Below, one piece after another: positions 44,403-52,743 of a DNA stretch of 64,000 bases; within the stretch, counting starts at the first letter, position 1; each line of letters begins with the position of its first letter. The position numbers and the translations under genes are program-made. This stretch comes from Lachnospiraceae bacterium (GTDB lineage: Bacteria; Bacillota; Clostridia; Lachnospirales; Lachnospiraceae): assembly GCA_910575565.1 (NCBI GenBank), contig CAJTFL010000012.1, positions 62,001-126,000 on the forward strand. The letters are read 5' to 3'. Under the pieces are notes generated by a model. It was not told where the DNA came from. It saw nothing but the letters and a program-made list of their open reading frames with translations, and did not search any database.

Positions 44403-44515
44403 TCCGCTTCCACGAGGAAATGTCCATTTGTCGCTTCCACGAGCTTAGTCACCCGTATGTCAAGCCCACGACAAAAAATATATCTTTGTAAAAGCAGAAA
44501 TCCCAAACTATCAGG
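44403..44515. other. Central junction (P-P'), reconstituted attP-like site
   Basis: The right end of element 1 (CGCTTCCACGAGG-AAATGTCCATTTG-TCGCTTCCACGAG-CTTAGTCAC) joins the left end of element 2 (CACCCGTATGTCAAG...). The subsite CGCTTCCACGAG occurs twice in direct orientation about 27 bp apart. This is the sequence expected at the joint of a circularised element. Confidence 0.7.
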
Positions 44516-44547
44516 TAAAATTTGATAGTCTGGGGGATTCTTTTTTC
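44498..44547. terminator. Hairpin with T-tract at the left end of element 2
   Basis: AAATCCCAAACTATCA and TGATAGTCTGGGGGATT pair imperfectly around GGTAAAATT; TTTTTT follows on the plus strand. It may block read-through across the element boundary. Confidence 0.5.
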
Positions 44548-44670
44548 GTGTATTATTCCTATGCCATTAGGTTTAGTTGGGAATTGCTAGTCATTATTTA
44601 GCATTTTCAATATTGGTATTGATTTAATTTTACAGACACTGCCGGTTAAATCAATTAACAAACGAGAGTG

Positions 44671-47600
44671 TTACTTTTCAACATTCCTCTGTGCAAAATG
44701 CTCAATAGTATCATTGAATAAAGCATCATCAAACCTTTTACCTAAGAAAACATCATTGCAGATATTAACTAACCAATCAAAATCGTTCGGGAGCAGCTTG
44801 TCCTTCAATAAACAAAGCATTCCATCAATGTTAGTCCGTATACCCTGTATTTCAGATACAAGATAGCTGTCATCTTCTGGTTCTGTCAACAACTCTACAG
44901 ATTTTGAATATACCCATAATTCTTCTGCAATATCTCCTATAGGAAGTGCATCCAAATCAATATCGTCTGATTCAGGCAAATCATATTTTTTAATGAAGCA
45001 ACTAAGCATTTGCCGCGTTACATCCACAGGATATGGAGGTGTCAATTTATCAAATAAGGAATTGTCGTCTGATTCAATTGCCTTTTTAAGATCAACAAGC
45101 ATCCTTCGCGGGAACTGTAAGGCAGCAGGATGTATTTTCCCAACCTCATTTGCAGATAATATGATCAAGTAATCAAAGGAAGTATCTGCAAATGAGATGC
45201 AACCATAAAGCCATTCGATTAAATTGCTTTCTGATGTAAAATCTAACCCATCAACTATGATAGGATAATAGCTCAACATGTCAATGGTGTAAATCTGATT
45301 AGGAAAATGAATCGAATAATTGGATGCTAATTCTGACAATCCGTCTTCTGCTATCTTTCTCTCATCTCGACAATGTCTGTCATACCAATTCCTAATTTGA
45401 TATTTATTAAAATACTTATTTGGCGAATGTGTTTGGTAGTAGCTACAGCACATTATTAGTCGTTCTATGCTTTCTGTTTCCATAACACAAAGAGCCAGCT
45501 GCCTTTCCTGGAAGCCAAAATCAATTATGATTTCTGCAAAGTAATTCTGCATTGTCACAAGAGCACTTTGGGCTGTTGTGAGATTAACCATAGCCAATCT
45601 TTGTTTTTGTTCATCCTTAACGAGAAACCCTGCAAATTGATTCGTAAAATTTTGTATGCTTTGAAAGTATTTATTCTTTATTTTTCCTAACCTCTCGGGC
45701 ACTGTAGCTTTTTCTTCAAAAGGACGATCTTCCTTAGGATATCGCTTTTCACCAGTAGTAATTAGGGCAAATTCTTCACGAAGTTTATCTGTTTCCCTGG
45801 CCAAACTCCCTAGTGGTTTTCCACCAAGGAGTTTGTAAATACATGCACAGCACTTATTTGCAAGCAAACATATATGTTCTCTCACATCAAACCAGTAATT
45901 TAACCATTCTGTCACGGTATCAAATTCATAATTGCTCATAATAGTTTTATTCCATAGCGACGTAAGATTCTGATGGAACATGATTACAATATTTCTGATG
46001 GGCATTTCTTTATGTGCATCATCAGGTACAGTATAAGCAGATAATAAACTTAAAGTTGGTTTTAACGCATCTGCACAGTACAAATCAAATATGGGTAATG
46101 TCCTACAGACATATTTCAACCTCGAAACACTTTGCTCATTCCCGGTTTTGATATTGCGCAATCGAAGTATATACTCAACATGAATCGCATTTTTTTCGGA
46201 ATCAATAAATATCTTGTGTGATTTTGTTTGCTGCTTGAGGTATGTAAGGATACGCTTAAGATTCCTTTCGACAAACTCCATATATATATCTTTGTTACCA
46301 CAGTAGGAGATATACATTAGAGCTGACATGCACTCCAAAGTTAATTTTTCCGGCTCAATCCAAATATTGTCCAAGGAGATGGTTGTAGACAAATTAAATT
46401 TAGAATTTATGTTGTAAATCCATTCGGAAATGGAGGCATAAGATGCAATATCTTTTATCTCGGAAAAACTAAAAGGAAGTAATTTTCTATATAAACAATT
46501 GCAAAAAGCATAGACAAATGTTTTTTGTAAATTACAGGTAGGAATACGATCTCGCAATTCACAAAGATATTCTATATTCTTATTATCTGGAAACGTTTCT
46601 TGCATCTTATCAAGAGTATCTATCGACACGCCAAACTCTGTAAATGTTGCAAAAGGACACATTTCGGTCGATATGATGAATAGTCCACCATGGGCATTTG
46701 CATCGTCAAACGCAGGCTGATTTGAAAGATAATACTGCATCACGCTCCCTGAAAAAAGCCCCTGTATTGCAGGAATATAGTTCGATAAATCATTTTTATC
46801 CCACAATACCTCTACAATATTTCTGAAGAATTCATCTCTGTTGAGATTAAACTCTGGTAGATGAGAAAACAATACAGGAAGATCTGCTTTTCCTGCAATT
46901 TTAATAACGGAAATTGCTGTATTGTCAACAGGAAAAAATTCATGCAATCTATCAACAACATGTTTAGATCTGATGGGGTGAAGCCCCTCAATATACCCAC
47001 TTTCAGCATTCACATATACAAGGAACTCAGATTCCATACTTTTTAAGAGCTCCCCAAAATCCGAGCCAGAGTCTTCTGATTGACTCGCATAAAGGTTGAC
47101 AATAGAAAGCCGGACTCCGCAAAGATCTGCAAAACATACTTTGCGTAGGACTTCACATTTTGCTTTGCCAGAAGATGATTGTCCTATTTCGGATATTTGT
47201 GAGGCTATTCTTTCTGATAACATCTCGCCATGGGTAAGCAAGTAGACATACTCTATAAGTAGTTGCCTTTCTGCAATCTTATTCCATGCTCTTTGCCAGT
47301 TTGCTATGCTTGGGTGAAGCTGCTTAGCCTCTCTGAATAGATTGAATATCTCTATTGCTTCCTTTTCTTCTAAAGCCGGCTTAATTACTTTCAGAGACTG
47401 AATATTGCTCAAATCGCCGCTATAATTATACCAATCAATCTCTCGCGATGTGATGAGCAACTTATAGTGACAATGCAATTCGAATTGTAAGAGCTGAACA
47501 AGATAATTCCATTTGCTGAGATAGTTATCCAGATTGTCAATTAAGATAAGAATCTTTTCACCAAACTGAATTCTTGCTTTGAAATATTGGACAATATTCC

Positions 47601-48618
47601 CAATCTCTTTGATCTCATCGCACCATAGTAATTGATATGGTATATATTCATTTTGGAGGATATAAGCTGCCTGCAAAGCCAGCGTGGTTTTTCCTTGCCC
47701 GCTAGAAGCTTTAATTACAGTAACCGTGTTTTCGCAAATAGAATTAATAACATCTTTTTCTAAGCTCGGTCGTTTGATTGGAAGCCCACTTGCTATATCT
47801 GCTGGTGTTGCTTTTTTCCCCTCATAAAAACTACGACTTTCATCAAGACTAGGCTTAGAGTAGTCCAGTTTACGAATCCAACTATGAGCTGGATTTTGAG
47901 GACCCTTACTGATATCTATTTTGACAGATTGGATTTGAGAATCTAATTCCGCTTTGGTCACATAGGCCCGCTGCTCCATTTTTTCAAAGCAAAGAATTTT
48001 TATGCTGTTTGCATATAAAGAAACATTGTCCGTGTTAATCTCATAAGTTCCAATTAAGGCTTTTTCAATTTCAGCAACAAGTATAGATTTTTCAATCTTC
48101 TCAAATGTCAAATGTGAAATAAATTTATCAAAATCATATACAGACCAATTCCAGGAAGGATTGTTTTGCTTAATATTTGAAATCACACTCCTCCAATGAG
48201 TGCGTGACTTTTCATCCAGATTAGATGCAAACATCTTACTTAGATGACCTTTAGCAACAGGAAAATCGTAAACCAGCTTAAAAGATCTATTTTGATCCAG
48301 CAAATATGTTTCAAGGAAGTTTTCAAGCACATCAGACAAAAAACTGGCATCCTGTTTGTTGGCAGAATATTTCAGCTGCATATGAGTGACATCACTGCGG
48401 TCATCTTTCTGCTTAATACAATCAATATCTTCAATTCCCTCGAGTTGAAAAGAAATTTCCGGACTTGATGACGAAAGAATTAAATAGCACGAATATAAGA
48501 ATTGATACGAGTACCCTCTGAGTGCGATTTGTCCACCGTCTCTAGAAACACTTAATTCCTGGATAGTTGCTTTTGACGCTGCAACTTTTTTGTTTTTCTT
48601 CTTTGTGCCCTTTCTCAT
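44671..48618 (-). CDS. Cap4/DUF4297-type nuclease fused to STAND NTPase (Avs-like defence protein)
   Basis: 1315 aa from the ATG at 48618 (AAAGGTGAG upstream; a GTG nine nt earlier is possible). Residues about 28-180 resemble the Cap4 (DUF4297) PD-(D/E)xK nuclease: GGQIALRGYSYQ, EGIEDIDCIK, and the Q-x-K in HMQLKYS. A STAND NTPase follows, with Walker A VIKASSGQGKTTLALQ (about 311), Walker B ILILIDNLDN (about 360) and LLITSREIDWYN (sensor region). Residues about 550-1315 are helical, as expected for a TPR-like target sensor. In Avs systems phage proteins trigger such proteins to cleave DNA. The specific trigger here is unknown, and the class call rests on motif recognition. Confidence 0.75.
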   Translation of the reverse strand: MRKGTKKKNKKVAASKATIQELSVSRDGGQIALRGYSYQFLYSCYLILSSSSPEISFQLEGIEDIDCIKQKDDRSDVTHMQLKYSANKQDASFLSDVLENFLETYLLDQNRSFKLVYDFPVAKGHLSKMFASNLDEKSRTHWRSVISNIKQNNPSWNWSVYDFDKFISHLTFEKIEKSILVAEIEKALIGTYEINTDNVSLYANSIKILCFEKMEQRAYVTKAELDSQIQSVKIDISKGPQNPAHSWIRKLDYSKPSLDESRSFYEGKKATPADIASGLPIKRPSLEKDVINSICENTVTVIKASSGQGKTTLALQAAYILQNEYIPYQLLWCDEIKEIGNIVQYFKARIQFGEKILILIDNLDNYLSKWNYLVQLLQFELHCHYKLLITSREIDWYNYSGDLSNIQSLKVIKPALEEKEAIEIFNLFREAKQLHPSIANWQRAWNKIAERQLLIEYVYLLTHGEMLSERIASQISEIGQSSSGKAKCEVLRKVCFADLCGVRLSIVNLYASQSEDSGSDFGELLKSMESEFLVYVNAESGYIEGLHPIRSKHVVDRLHEFFPVDNTAISVIKIAGKADLPVLFSHLPEFNLNRDEFFRNIVEVLWDKNDLSNYIPAIQGLFSGSVMQYYLSNQPAFDDANAHGGLFIISTEMCPFATFTEFGVSIDTLDKMQETFPDNKNIEYLCELRDRIPTCNLQKTFVYAFCNCLYRKLLPFSFSEIKDIASYASISEWIYNINSKFNLSTTISLDNIWIEPEKLTLECMSALMYISYCGNKDIYMEFVERNLKRILTYLKQQTKSHKIFIDSEKNAIHVEYILRLRNIKTGNEQSVSRLKYVCRTLPIFDLYCADALKPTLSLLSAYTVPDDAHKEMPIRNIVIMFHQNLTSLWNKTIMSNYEFDTVTEWLNYWFDVREHICLLANKCCACIYKLLGGKPLGSLARETDKLREEFALITTGEKRYPKEDRPFEEKATVPERLGKIKNKYFQSIQNFTNQFAGFLVKDEQKQRLAMVNLTTAQSALVTMQNYFAEIIIDFGFQERQLALCVMETESIERLIMCCSYYQTHSPNKYFNKYQIRNWYDRHCRDERKIAEDGLSELASNYSIHFPNQIYTIDMLSYYPIIVDGLDFTSESNLIEWLYGCISFADTSFDYLIILSANEVGKIHPAALQFPRRMLVDLKKAIESDDNSLFDKLTPPYPVDVTRQMLSCFIKKYDLPESDDIDLDALPIGDIAEELWVYSKSVELLTEPEDDSYLVSEIQGIRTNIDGMLCLLKDKLLPNDFDWLVNICNDVFLGKRFDDALFNDTIEHFAQRNVEK

Positions 48619-48833
48619 ATTTCTCACCTTTCATTTTTTTATTATCTCTACAAGTGATGCTAATCAGCACTCAGCTAGTTTTCCAGTTCAGAATATCGAA
48701 AAATTCTATTTCTGTAGGAAAGTTCATAGTATTCAGCAATTTCAAAGCCTTATAACGAATGAAACAATTTAGATACAATATTTGCTTCATATGCCCACTG
48801 TTCAAAAAACACCTCTCATTAGATGTCACGAAT

Positions 48834-48862
48834 ATTATATATAATTTGTGATGTCTTTTCAA
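48834..48862 (-). promoter_or_regulatory. Promoter of the Cap4-STAND gene
   Basis: On the minus strand: TTGAAA (48862-48857), 17-bp spacer, TATAAT (48839-48834). It gives a ~210-nt leader before the start at 48618. The leader contains a possible 39-codon frame (MKQILYLNCFIRYKALKLL..., 48790-48671) with a poor ribosome site. I see no other gene in 48628-48935. Confidence 0.65.
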
Positions 48863-48935
48863 CGTTCCTATACCTATAGAAGGTATATTTTTTCTGAATA
48901 ATACATAGATATGGCGATTCGGCAGAGGCCAATAA

Positions 48936-50447
48936 TTACTGGGCAATTGCCCATTTCACAGTAATGTTTTTGTTTTGACATATGGTAATTTCATCAATAC
49001 AGTCTATAATCTCGCTGAGAGCGATTTCTTTATAACTCGCTTTCAATAATTTGCGGAATACATGATACTGTTTTTCATAAGCTGTTTTGCTGGTGAGAAT
49101 ATCATTCCAAATTGCTTTCTTTTCGTTCGCTGCATCTTGGACTGCTCGAAATTCATCTTTGCTGATCTTTCCGTCAACAAACATCTCATAATGGTGAATA
49201 GCATTTCTAAAAATTTCTTGATATTGACTGTCGGATTGGTTAATCCCGTTATTAAGGTGCAATAGTTCTTGCTGGTACTGCGAATCTGAAATGAAATGCT
49301 CCTTTACATGCAATTTTAATTGGTAGTAGATAGCACGCAAAACATCTTCCTCCCGTACATACATGCCGGTACATTTGTCTACACCTAAACGGTTTTTGGT
49401 AATACAGGTGAAAAAATACCAATCAGCATGATTGGTGCCGCGTTTACGCTGCATTTTTCCCCCGCAACACCCACAAATGACTTTGCCCTTTAAAATATTC
49501 TCCGTTGATTGACCGTGCTTGGCGATATTAAATGCTTTTTCCTGAAATGATTTTTGAATGGCATCAAAAGTATTTGTATCTACCAGAGCTTCATGTGTTG
49601 CGGATACAACTCACCTTTCTTTCCCTTGTACAAGCATACCGGTATAAGTTCGATTGGTCAGGATATATTTGACGGATCTACTATTCCAGTTTCCGTTACC
49701 GTTATCATAATTTCCGGATAAACCATTTGATCTAGCATATTGAATTGGTGTTGGGATTTCTTTTTCATTTAAGTAGCGAACTATGGTGGTCATGCCGATG
49801 CCATTCGCTGCTAACTCAAAAATTTTTCGGACAATAATAGCTGCCTTTGGGTCAGGTATAAGTTGGTCATGGTTGTCTTCTGCTTTTTGATAACCAAAAG
49901 GGGCTCTTGGTCCAATAAATATACCGTGCTGTGCTTTCATATCTAAAGTCGCCTCCATTTTCTTTTTAATTTCAATAGATACTTGTTCATTAAATGCGTT
50001 TGTTATTGGCATCCGAATCTTGGAACTGTAAGGATTTTTCTGATTGGTAATACCATCAATGGTGTCAAATTGGTCGTTTACAGATACAAAACGTACTCCA
50101 TTGGATGGGAAAAGGACTTCAATATAATAACCAGTTGAGATATAGTTTCTTCCTAAACGAGAAAGGTCTTTTACAACGACACAATTAATATTGCCTGAAA
50201 GGATGTCCTGAATCATTTCTTGAAACGCTGGACGATCAGAAAATTTACCGCTAAAACCATTATCAATATAGTAATGTGACATAGGAATTTGTTGCTGTTC
50301 GCCCCAGCATTCAATGATAAATTTCTGGTTTTCTATTGAACTGGATTCTTCTTTATTTGCAACTGAAAGTCGAATATATCCTACCGCAACAGAGGAAAGA
50401 AATTTCAGTTCTTCTTTATATTTATGTTTTCTGCTTTTTCGTGCCAT
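48936..50447 (-). pseudogene. Large serine recombinase of element 2, interrupted by TGA
   Basis: It begins MARKSRKHKYKEELK at 50447 behind GAAAGGGG and has the serine motif VGYIRLSVANKEESSSIENQ and VKDLSRLGRNYISTGYYIE. At 49611-49613 an in-frame TGA follows GMLVQGKER; the element-1 homologue has Arg at the matching place, so this looks like CGA to TGA. The same frame continues with VVSATHEALVDTNTFDAIQK, a zinc ribbon (ICGCCGGKMQRKRG) and the C-terminal coiled coil to 48936. Only the N-terminal 279 residues would be made, so element 2 probably depends on the element-1 enzyme for movement. Confidence 0.85.
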
Positions 50448-50514
50448 GAAAATACCCCTTTCAATAGAAAAGGTTACGGCAAAAACCGTAGCCACTGGCA
50501 ATATCATATCTCAT

Positions 50515-50566
50515 TTGTCGCTTCCACGGGGAAATGTCCATTTGTCGCTTCCACGAGCTTAGTCAC
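50515..50566. other. Right junction (P-B') of element 2
   Basis: TCGCTTCCACGGGGAAATG...TTTGTCGCTTCCACGAG-CTTAGT-CAC is followed by TCCCACGCCTCTCTACTG, the integrase codons SHASLL. It is the same end as at 44403-44452 but joined to the other half of the target gene. Confidence 0.75.
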
Positions 50567-51025
50567 TCCCACGCCTCTCTACTGATCGAGATGGGCTTTA
50601 ATATCCTGATGGTATCGCAGCGCTTAGGCCACGAAAAGGTTGAGACAACCTGGCAGACCTATGCACATCTGTATCCGGACAAAGAAAAAATGCTGGCCGC
50701 CCAGTTGGATACCGTAAAAGTCCAGGGCATTACTGCCAATCTGACAATCGAAGACCAGCTTGCAGAATTCATGGCTCAATTCCAAAGCCATCTAAAGGAG
50801 CAGCCAGCCCTTATTGACATAAACAGCGAGGAAATCATCCGATGGGATCCAGAAAAAAGAGAAAAGGCTATTGTCACCGCAGAAGAATTCGAGCAGGAGA
50901 CCCCATTTGATGAAGGAATAGACGCCAGCCTTGCGGCGGCGGAAATTTTTCAGGCGGGATACCTGGAGCTGTGCGGCATAGTCTATTTCCTTGCCAGCCG
51001 GGGGCTGCCAGCGAAATTTCTTTAA
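50564..51025 (+). pseudogene. Tyrosine integrase, C-terminal fragment (right of the insertions)
   Basis: From CAC at 50564 the frame reads HSHASLLIEMGFNILMVSQ, RLGHEKVETTWQTYAHLYPD with the LGH motif and nucleophilic Tyr, and continues to a TAA at 51025. It completes the fragment ending at 39963: joined at CAC, the codons give IRIHDLRH-SHASLLIEM without a gap. The extra C-terminal ~100 residues (EDQLAEFMAQF...) are specific to this integrase type. It has no start codon of its own and should be inactive. Confidence 0.85.
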
Positions 51026-51029
51026 ATAC

Positions 51030-51058
51030 TTGCAAAATCCAGGTTCATAGTATATAAT
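51030..51058 (+). promoter_or_regulatory. Promoter of the antisense RNA
   Basis: TTGCAA (51030-51035), 17-bp spacer, TATAAT (51053-51058), directly after the integrase stop codon. No plausible protein follows; transcription would run toward the toxin gene from the opposite strand. Confidence 0.65.
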
Positions 51059-51064
51059 GAACAT

Positions 51065-51167
51065 AGAAAGAGCACCCACTCCAAAGCGGATGCTCCCGAA
51101 TAGACTATCTACCTCTCAATGAGAGGCGCCTCTCCTGTGGACCAGACAGGAGGGGCATTATTTTTTT
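51065..51167 (+). ncRNA. Putative type I antitoxin RNA (about 100 nt)
   Basis: It starts about 7 nt after the -10 box and ends at a strong terminator: an 11-bp stem (GCCTCTCCTGT / ACAGGAGGGGC, 51128-51156) followed by TTATTTTTTT. A second perfect hairpin CCTCTCA-A-TGAGAGG lies at 51112-51126. The RNA overlaps the 3' end of the toxin transcript on the other strand, as RatA does with txpA in Bacillus subtilis. That comparison is by arrangement, not sequence. Confidence 0.6.
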
Positions 51168-51283
51168 CGCCTGTTCTTCCTATCTCTGTCGAGAAAGGCA
51201 AGCAACGCCACAATCAAGCTGCCAAAGGACATCAGCAAAGCCAATATCCCAATAAAAATCGAGATGATCTCATAAGCCGTCAT
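51158..51283 (-). CDS. Small hydrophobic holin-like toxin (type I toxin-antitoxin)
   Basis: 41 aa from the ATG at 51283 behind GGGAGGTGG. MTAYEIISIFIGILALLMSF-GSLIVALLAFLDRDRKNRRKK has one membrane helix and a basic tail, the pattern of the putative holin-like toxin family (Hol_Tox; TxpA/BsrG-like). Such peptides damage the membrane when overproduced and are silenced by an antisense RNA, for which a promoter and terminator are visible here. It probably stabilises the mobile element whose integrase lies beside it. Confidence 0.75.
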   Translation of the reverse strand: MTAYEIISIFIGILALLMSFGSLIVALLAFLDRDRKNRRKK

Positions 51284-51475
51284 AAGCGCCACCTCCCATC
51301 CTATGTATTCCGGCAAGCCGGTTTCATTGGCTCGGGAGGCTACCACCCTGTCATGGGTACTCTTCCATGAGGGCATTATAACAGAAATTGACAGAATTGG
51401 CAACCAGGCTTTCAAACCCCTGGCTCTATGCTAGCTCTAAAAAATAATGTCATAATAATGTCACAGCGCAGAGAA

Positions 51476-51516
51476 AAAGTCCGGAAAGCCTTGATTTTAG
51501 CGGCTTTCCGGACTTT
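51476..51516. terminator. Strong hairpin, probable bidirectional terminator
   Basis: AAAGTCCGGAAAGCC and GGCTTTCCGGACTTT form a perfect 15-bp stem with an 11-nt loop. It separates the integrase/toxin locus from the following genes. The region 51517-51736 holds no gene; it is AT-rich and may contain the att site of the host element. Confidence 0.6.
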
Positions 51517-51736
51517 AGAGCGTTACTCGAACTCGGCGTGTTCTTTGTTAATATTAACTATTTTTGTTTAAGTTTTATGCAAATACACGCCCATTTTTAC
51601 ATCAATTACATCATTTATTATGGCTTGCTGATTTTCTGTTGCCAAAATGTTGCCACGCATCTATTATAGCAAATCCCCGCAAATTAGCAATCCATTTTTG
51701 AAAATCCTTTTTTGTACTTTTTCGTAAAAGTGTTCC

Positions 51737-51946
51737 CTATAAGATATTGGCATAATATTGTTTCAAATAGTTTCTAATATCCTGTGGTGTAACAGGAATT
51801 TCCGTATCCAAAAAAGGATACTCCAAATGCACTTTTTTATCATCTGATATAATATGTACTCTATGACCATGCTCATTAATTCTCACATACCAATAATAAT
51901 TTGTTCCTTCATATACTATTTTTCGTTTGTTTTTCTTGGATACCAT
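51737..51946 (-). CDS. Small conserved hypothetical protein
   Basis: 69 aa: MVSKKNKRKIVYEGTNYYWY, then VRINEHGHRVHIISDDKKVHLEYPF and a C-terminal helix (PQDIRNYLKQYYANIL). It looks like a small beta-rich domain with a basic N-terminus. TTGAGGAAAG precedes the ATG. I have no family name for it; similar short proteins occur near integrases in clostridial elements. No function can be given. Confidence 0.6.
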   Translation of the reverse strand: MVSKKNKRKIVYEGTNYYWYVRINEHGHRVHIISDDKKVHLEYPFLDTEIPVTPQDIRNYLKQYYANIL

Positions 51947-52161
51947 ACTTTCCTCAACTATATAAGATTTTCAACAAAAACACAATCCCGACAAGGTAGT
52001 CGATTTTTGAAATGTTACGCAATAAAAGCTATTTTTGAGGATAGAGGTATAAAATATCCTCCCCGCCCTGTTCATATTCCAAATGCCTTGTAAAATAAGG
52101 TATTCCCAAAGCCTAAAGCGTAACAACACCAACACACATTTTCTCCTTAAACGCCTTCATA

Positions 52162-52181
52162 ACATGGTGCTAGCACCATGT
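52162..52181. repeat. Perfect 20-bp palindrome
   Basis: ACATGGTGCTAGCACCATGT is its own reverse complement. It lies in the gap 51947-52225, downstream of the immunity-like gene cluster. It could be an operator or a resolvase site; no T-tract follows. Confidence 0.6.
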
Positions 52182-52225
52182 TTGTACCATCAACAAGGAA
52201 AAACATTGATTCAATAACAAGAACG

Positions 52226-52687
52226 TTAGTCCCACCAGCAATAGTAAACGCGCTGCCCCTCATGGGATAGTTCTGTAATTGAAATCAATTCCCCATTATC
52301 CCCAATCATAAAAGTTGGTTGTGAAAAATCTGTTTCTTCTCCAATATCACTCGGAAATATATCTTTTGGTTCATTAAAAATCTGCTTTATTTCCACAAGC
52401 GATAGTTTACTGAAAATAATCAAAGTATCTGCGGTTATAACCTTGTCTTTATTGTCCAGCCCATAAACCTGCACAAAGATTTTTGCCGTTTTATCTTTAT
52501 TGATTAAATTTTCAATCAAGGCAATATATTCATGCTTTCCCTCAAGACATTCACAGCAAAAATCCGTAAAATCATCTGCCGGGTCCAGATAGTCTTTATA
52601 TGAGAACCAATAATTATTTGTATAGTTGCTGCTCATTTCATCCGTTTTCAGCAACGTTAAAATAGAACCTTTTTGTAGACTATTCAT
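52226..52687 (-). CDS. Immunity-like protein, unknown family
   Basis: 153 aa, acidic, no signal peptide or membrane helix. Text such as NYWFSYKDYLDPADDFTDFCCECLEG, KIFVQVYGLDNKDKVITADTLIIFSKLS and a final YYCWWD resembles the immunity-protein style of polymorphic toxin systems. TAAGGAGCG precedes the ATG. It is the last of three similar-sized minus-strand genes that follow the second MobV module. No toxin is adjacent. No family is recognised. Confidence 0.55.
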   Translation of the reverse strand: MNSLQKGSILTLLKTDEMSSNYTNNYWFSYKDYLDPADDFTDFCCECLEGKHEYIALIENLINKDKTAKIFVQVYGLDNKDKVITADTLIIFSKLSLVEIKQIFNEPKDIFPSDIGEETDFSQPTFMIGDNGELISITELSHEGQRVYYCWWD

Positions 52688-52743
52688 ATTGACGCTCCTT
52701 AAATATAATAATATCTCATCTTTCCGCTTCTTTGAAAATAAAA

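Larger units (their letters stand above)
39964..44452. mobile_element. Serine-recombinase element 1 (about 4.5 kb) with SF1 helicase cargo
   Basis: Bounded by CAC|CCGTATGTCAAG on the left and CCACGAGCTTAGT-CAC on the right. It contains only a large serine recombinase gene and a 913-aa helicase gene, both on the minus strand and apparently in one operon. It is inserted into codons for HDLRH|SHASLL of a tyrosine integrase and abuts element 2 head to tail. Confidence 0.75.
44453..50566. mobile_element. Serine-recombinase element 2 (about 6.1 kb) with Cap4-STAND cargo
   Basis: It has the same ends as element 1 (left CCGTATGTCAAGCCCACGAC, right TCGCTTCCACGAGCTTAGT-CAC) and the same orientation. 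It contains a recombinase gene with a premature stop and one 1315-aa cargo gene with its own promoter. The right junction restores integrase codons from CAC at 50564. Confidence 0.75.

Noticed and set aside
48671-48946. 91-aa minus-strand protein between recombinase and Cap4-STAND gene
   Set aside because: It needs a TTG start inside the recombinase stop region, crosses the promoter at 48834-48862 and has no ribosome site. Only a 39-codon part could be translated after the promoter.
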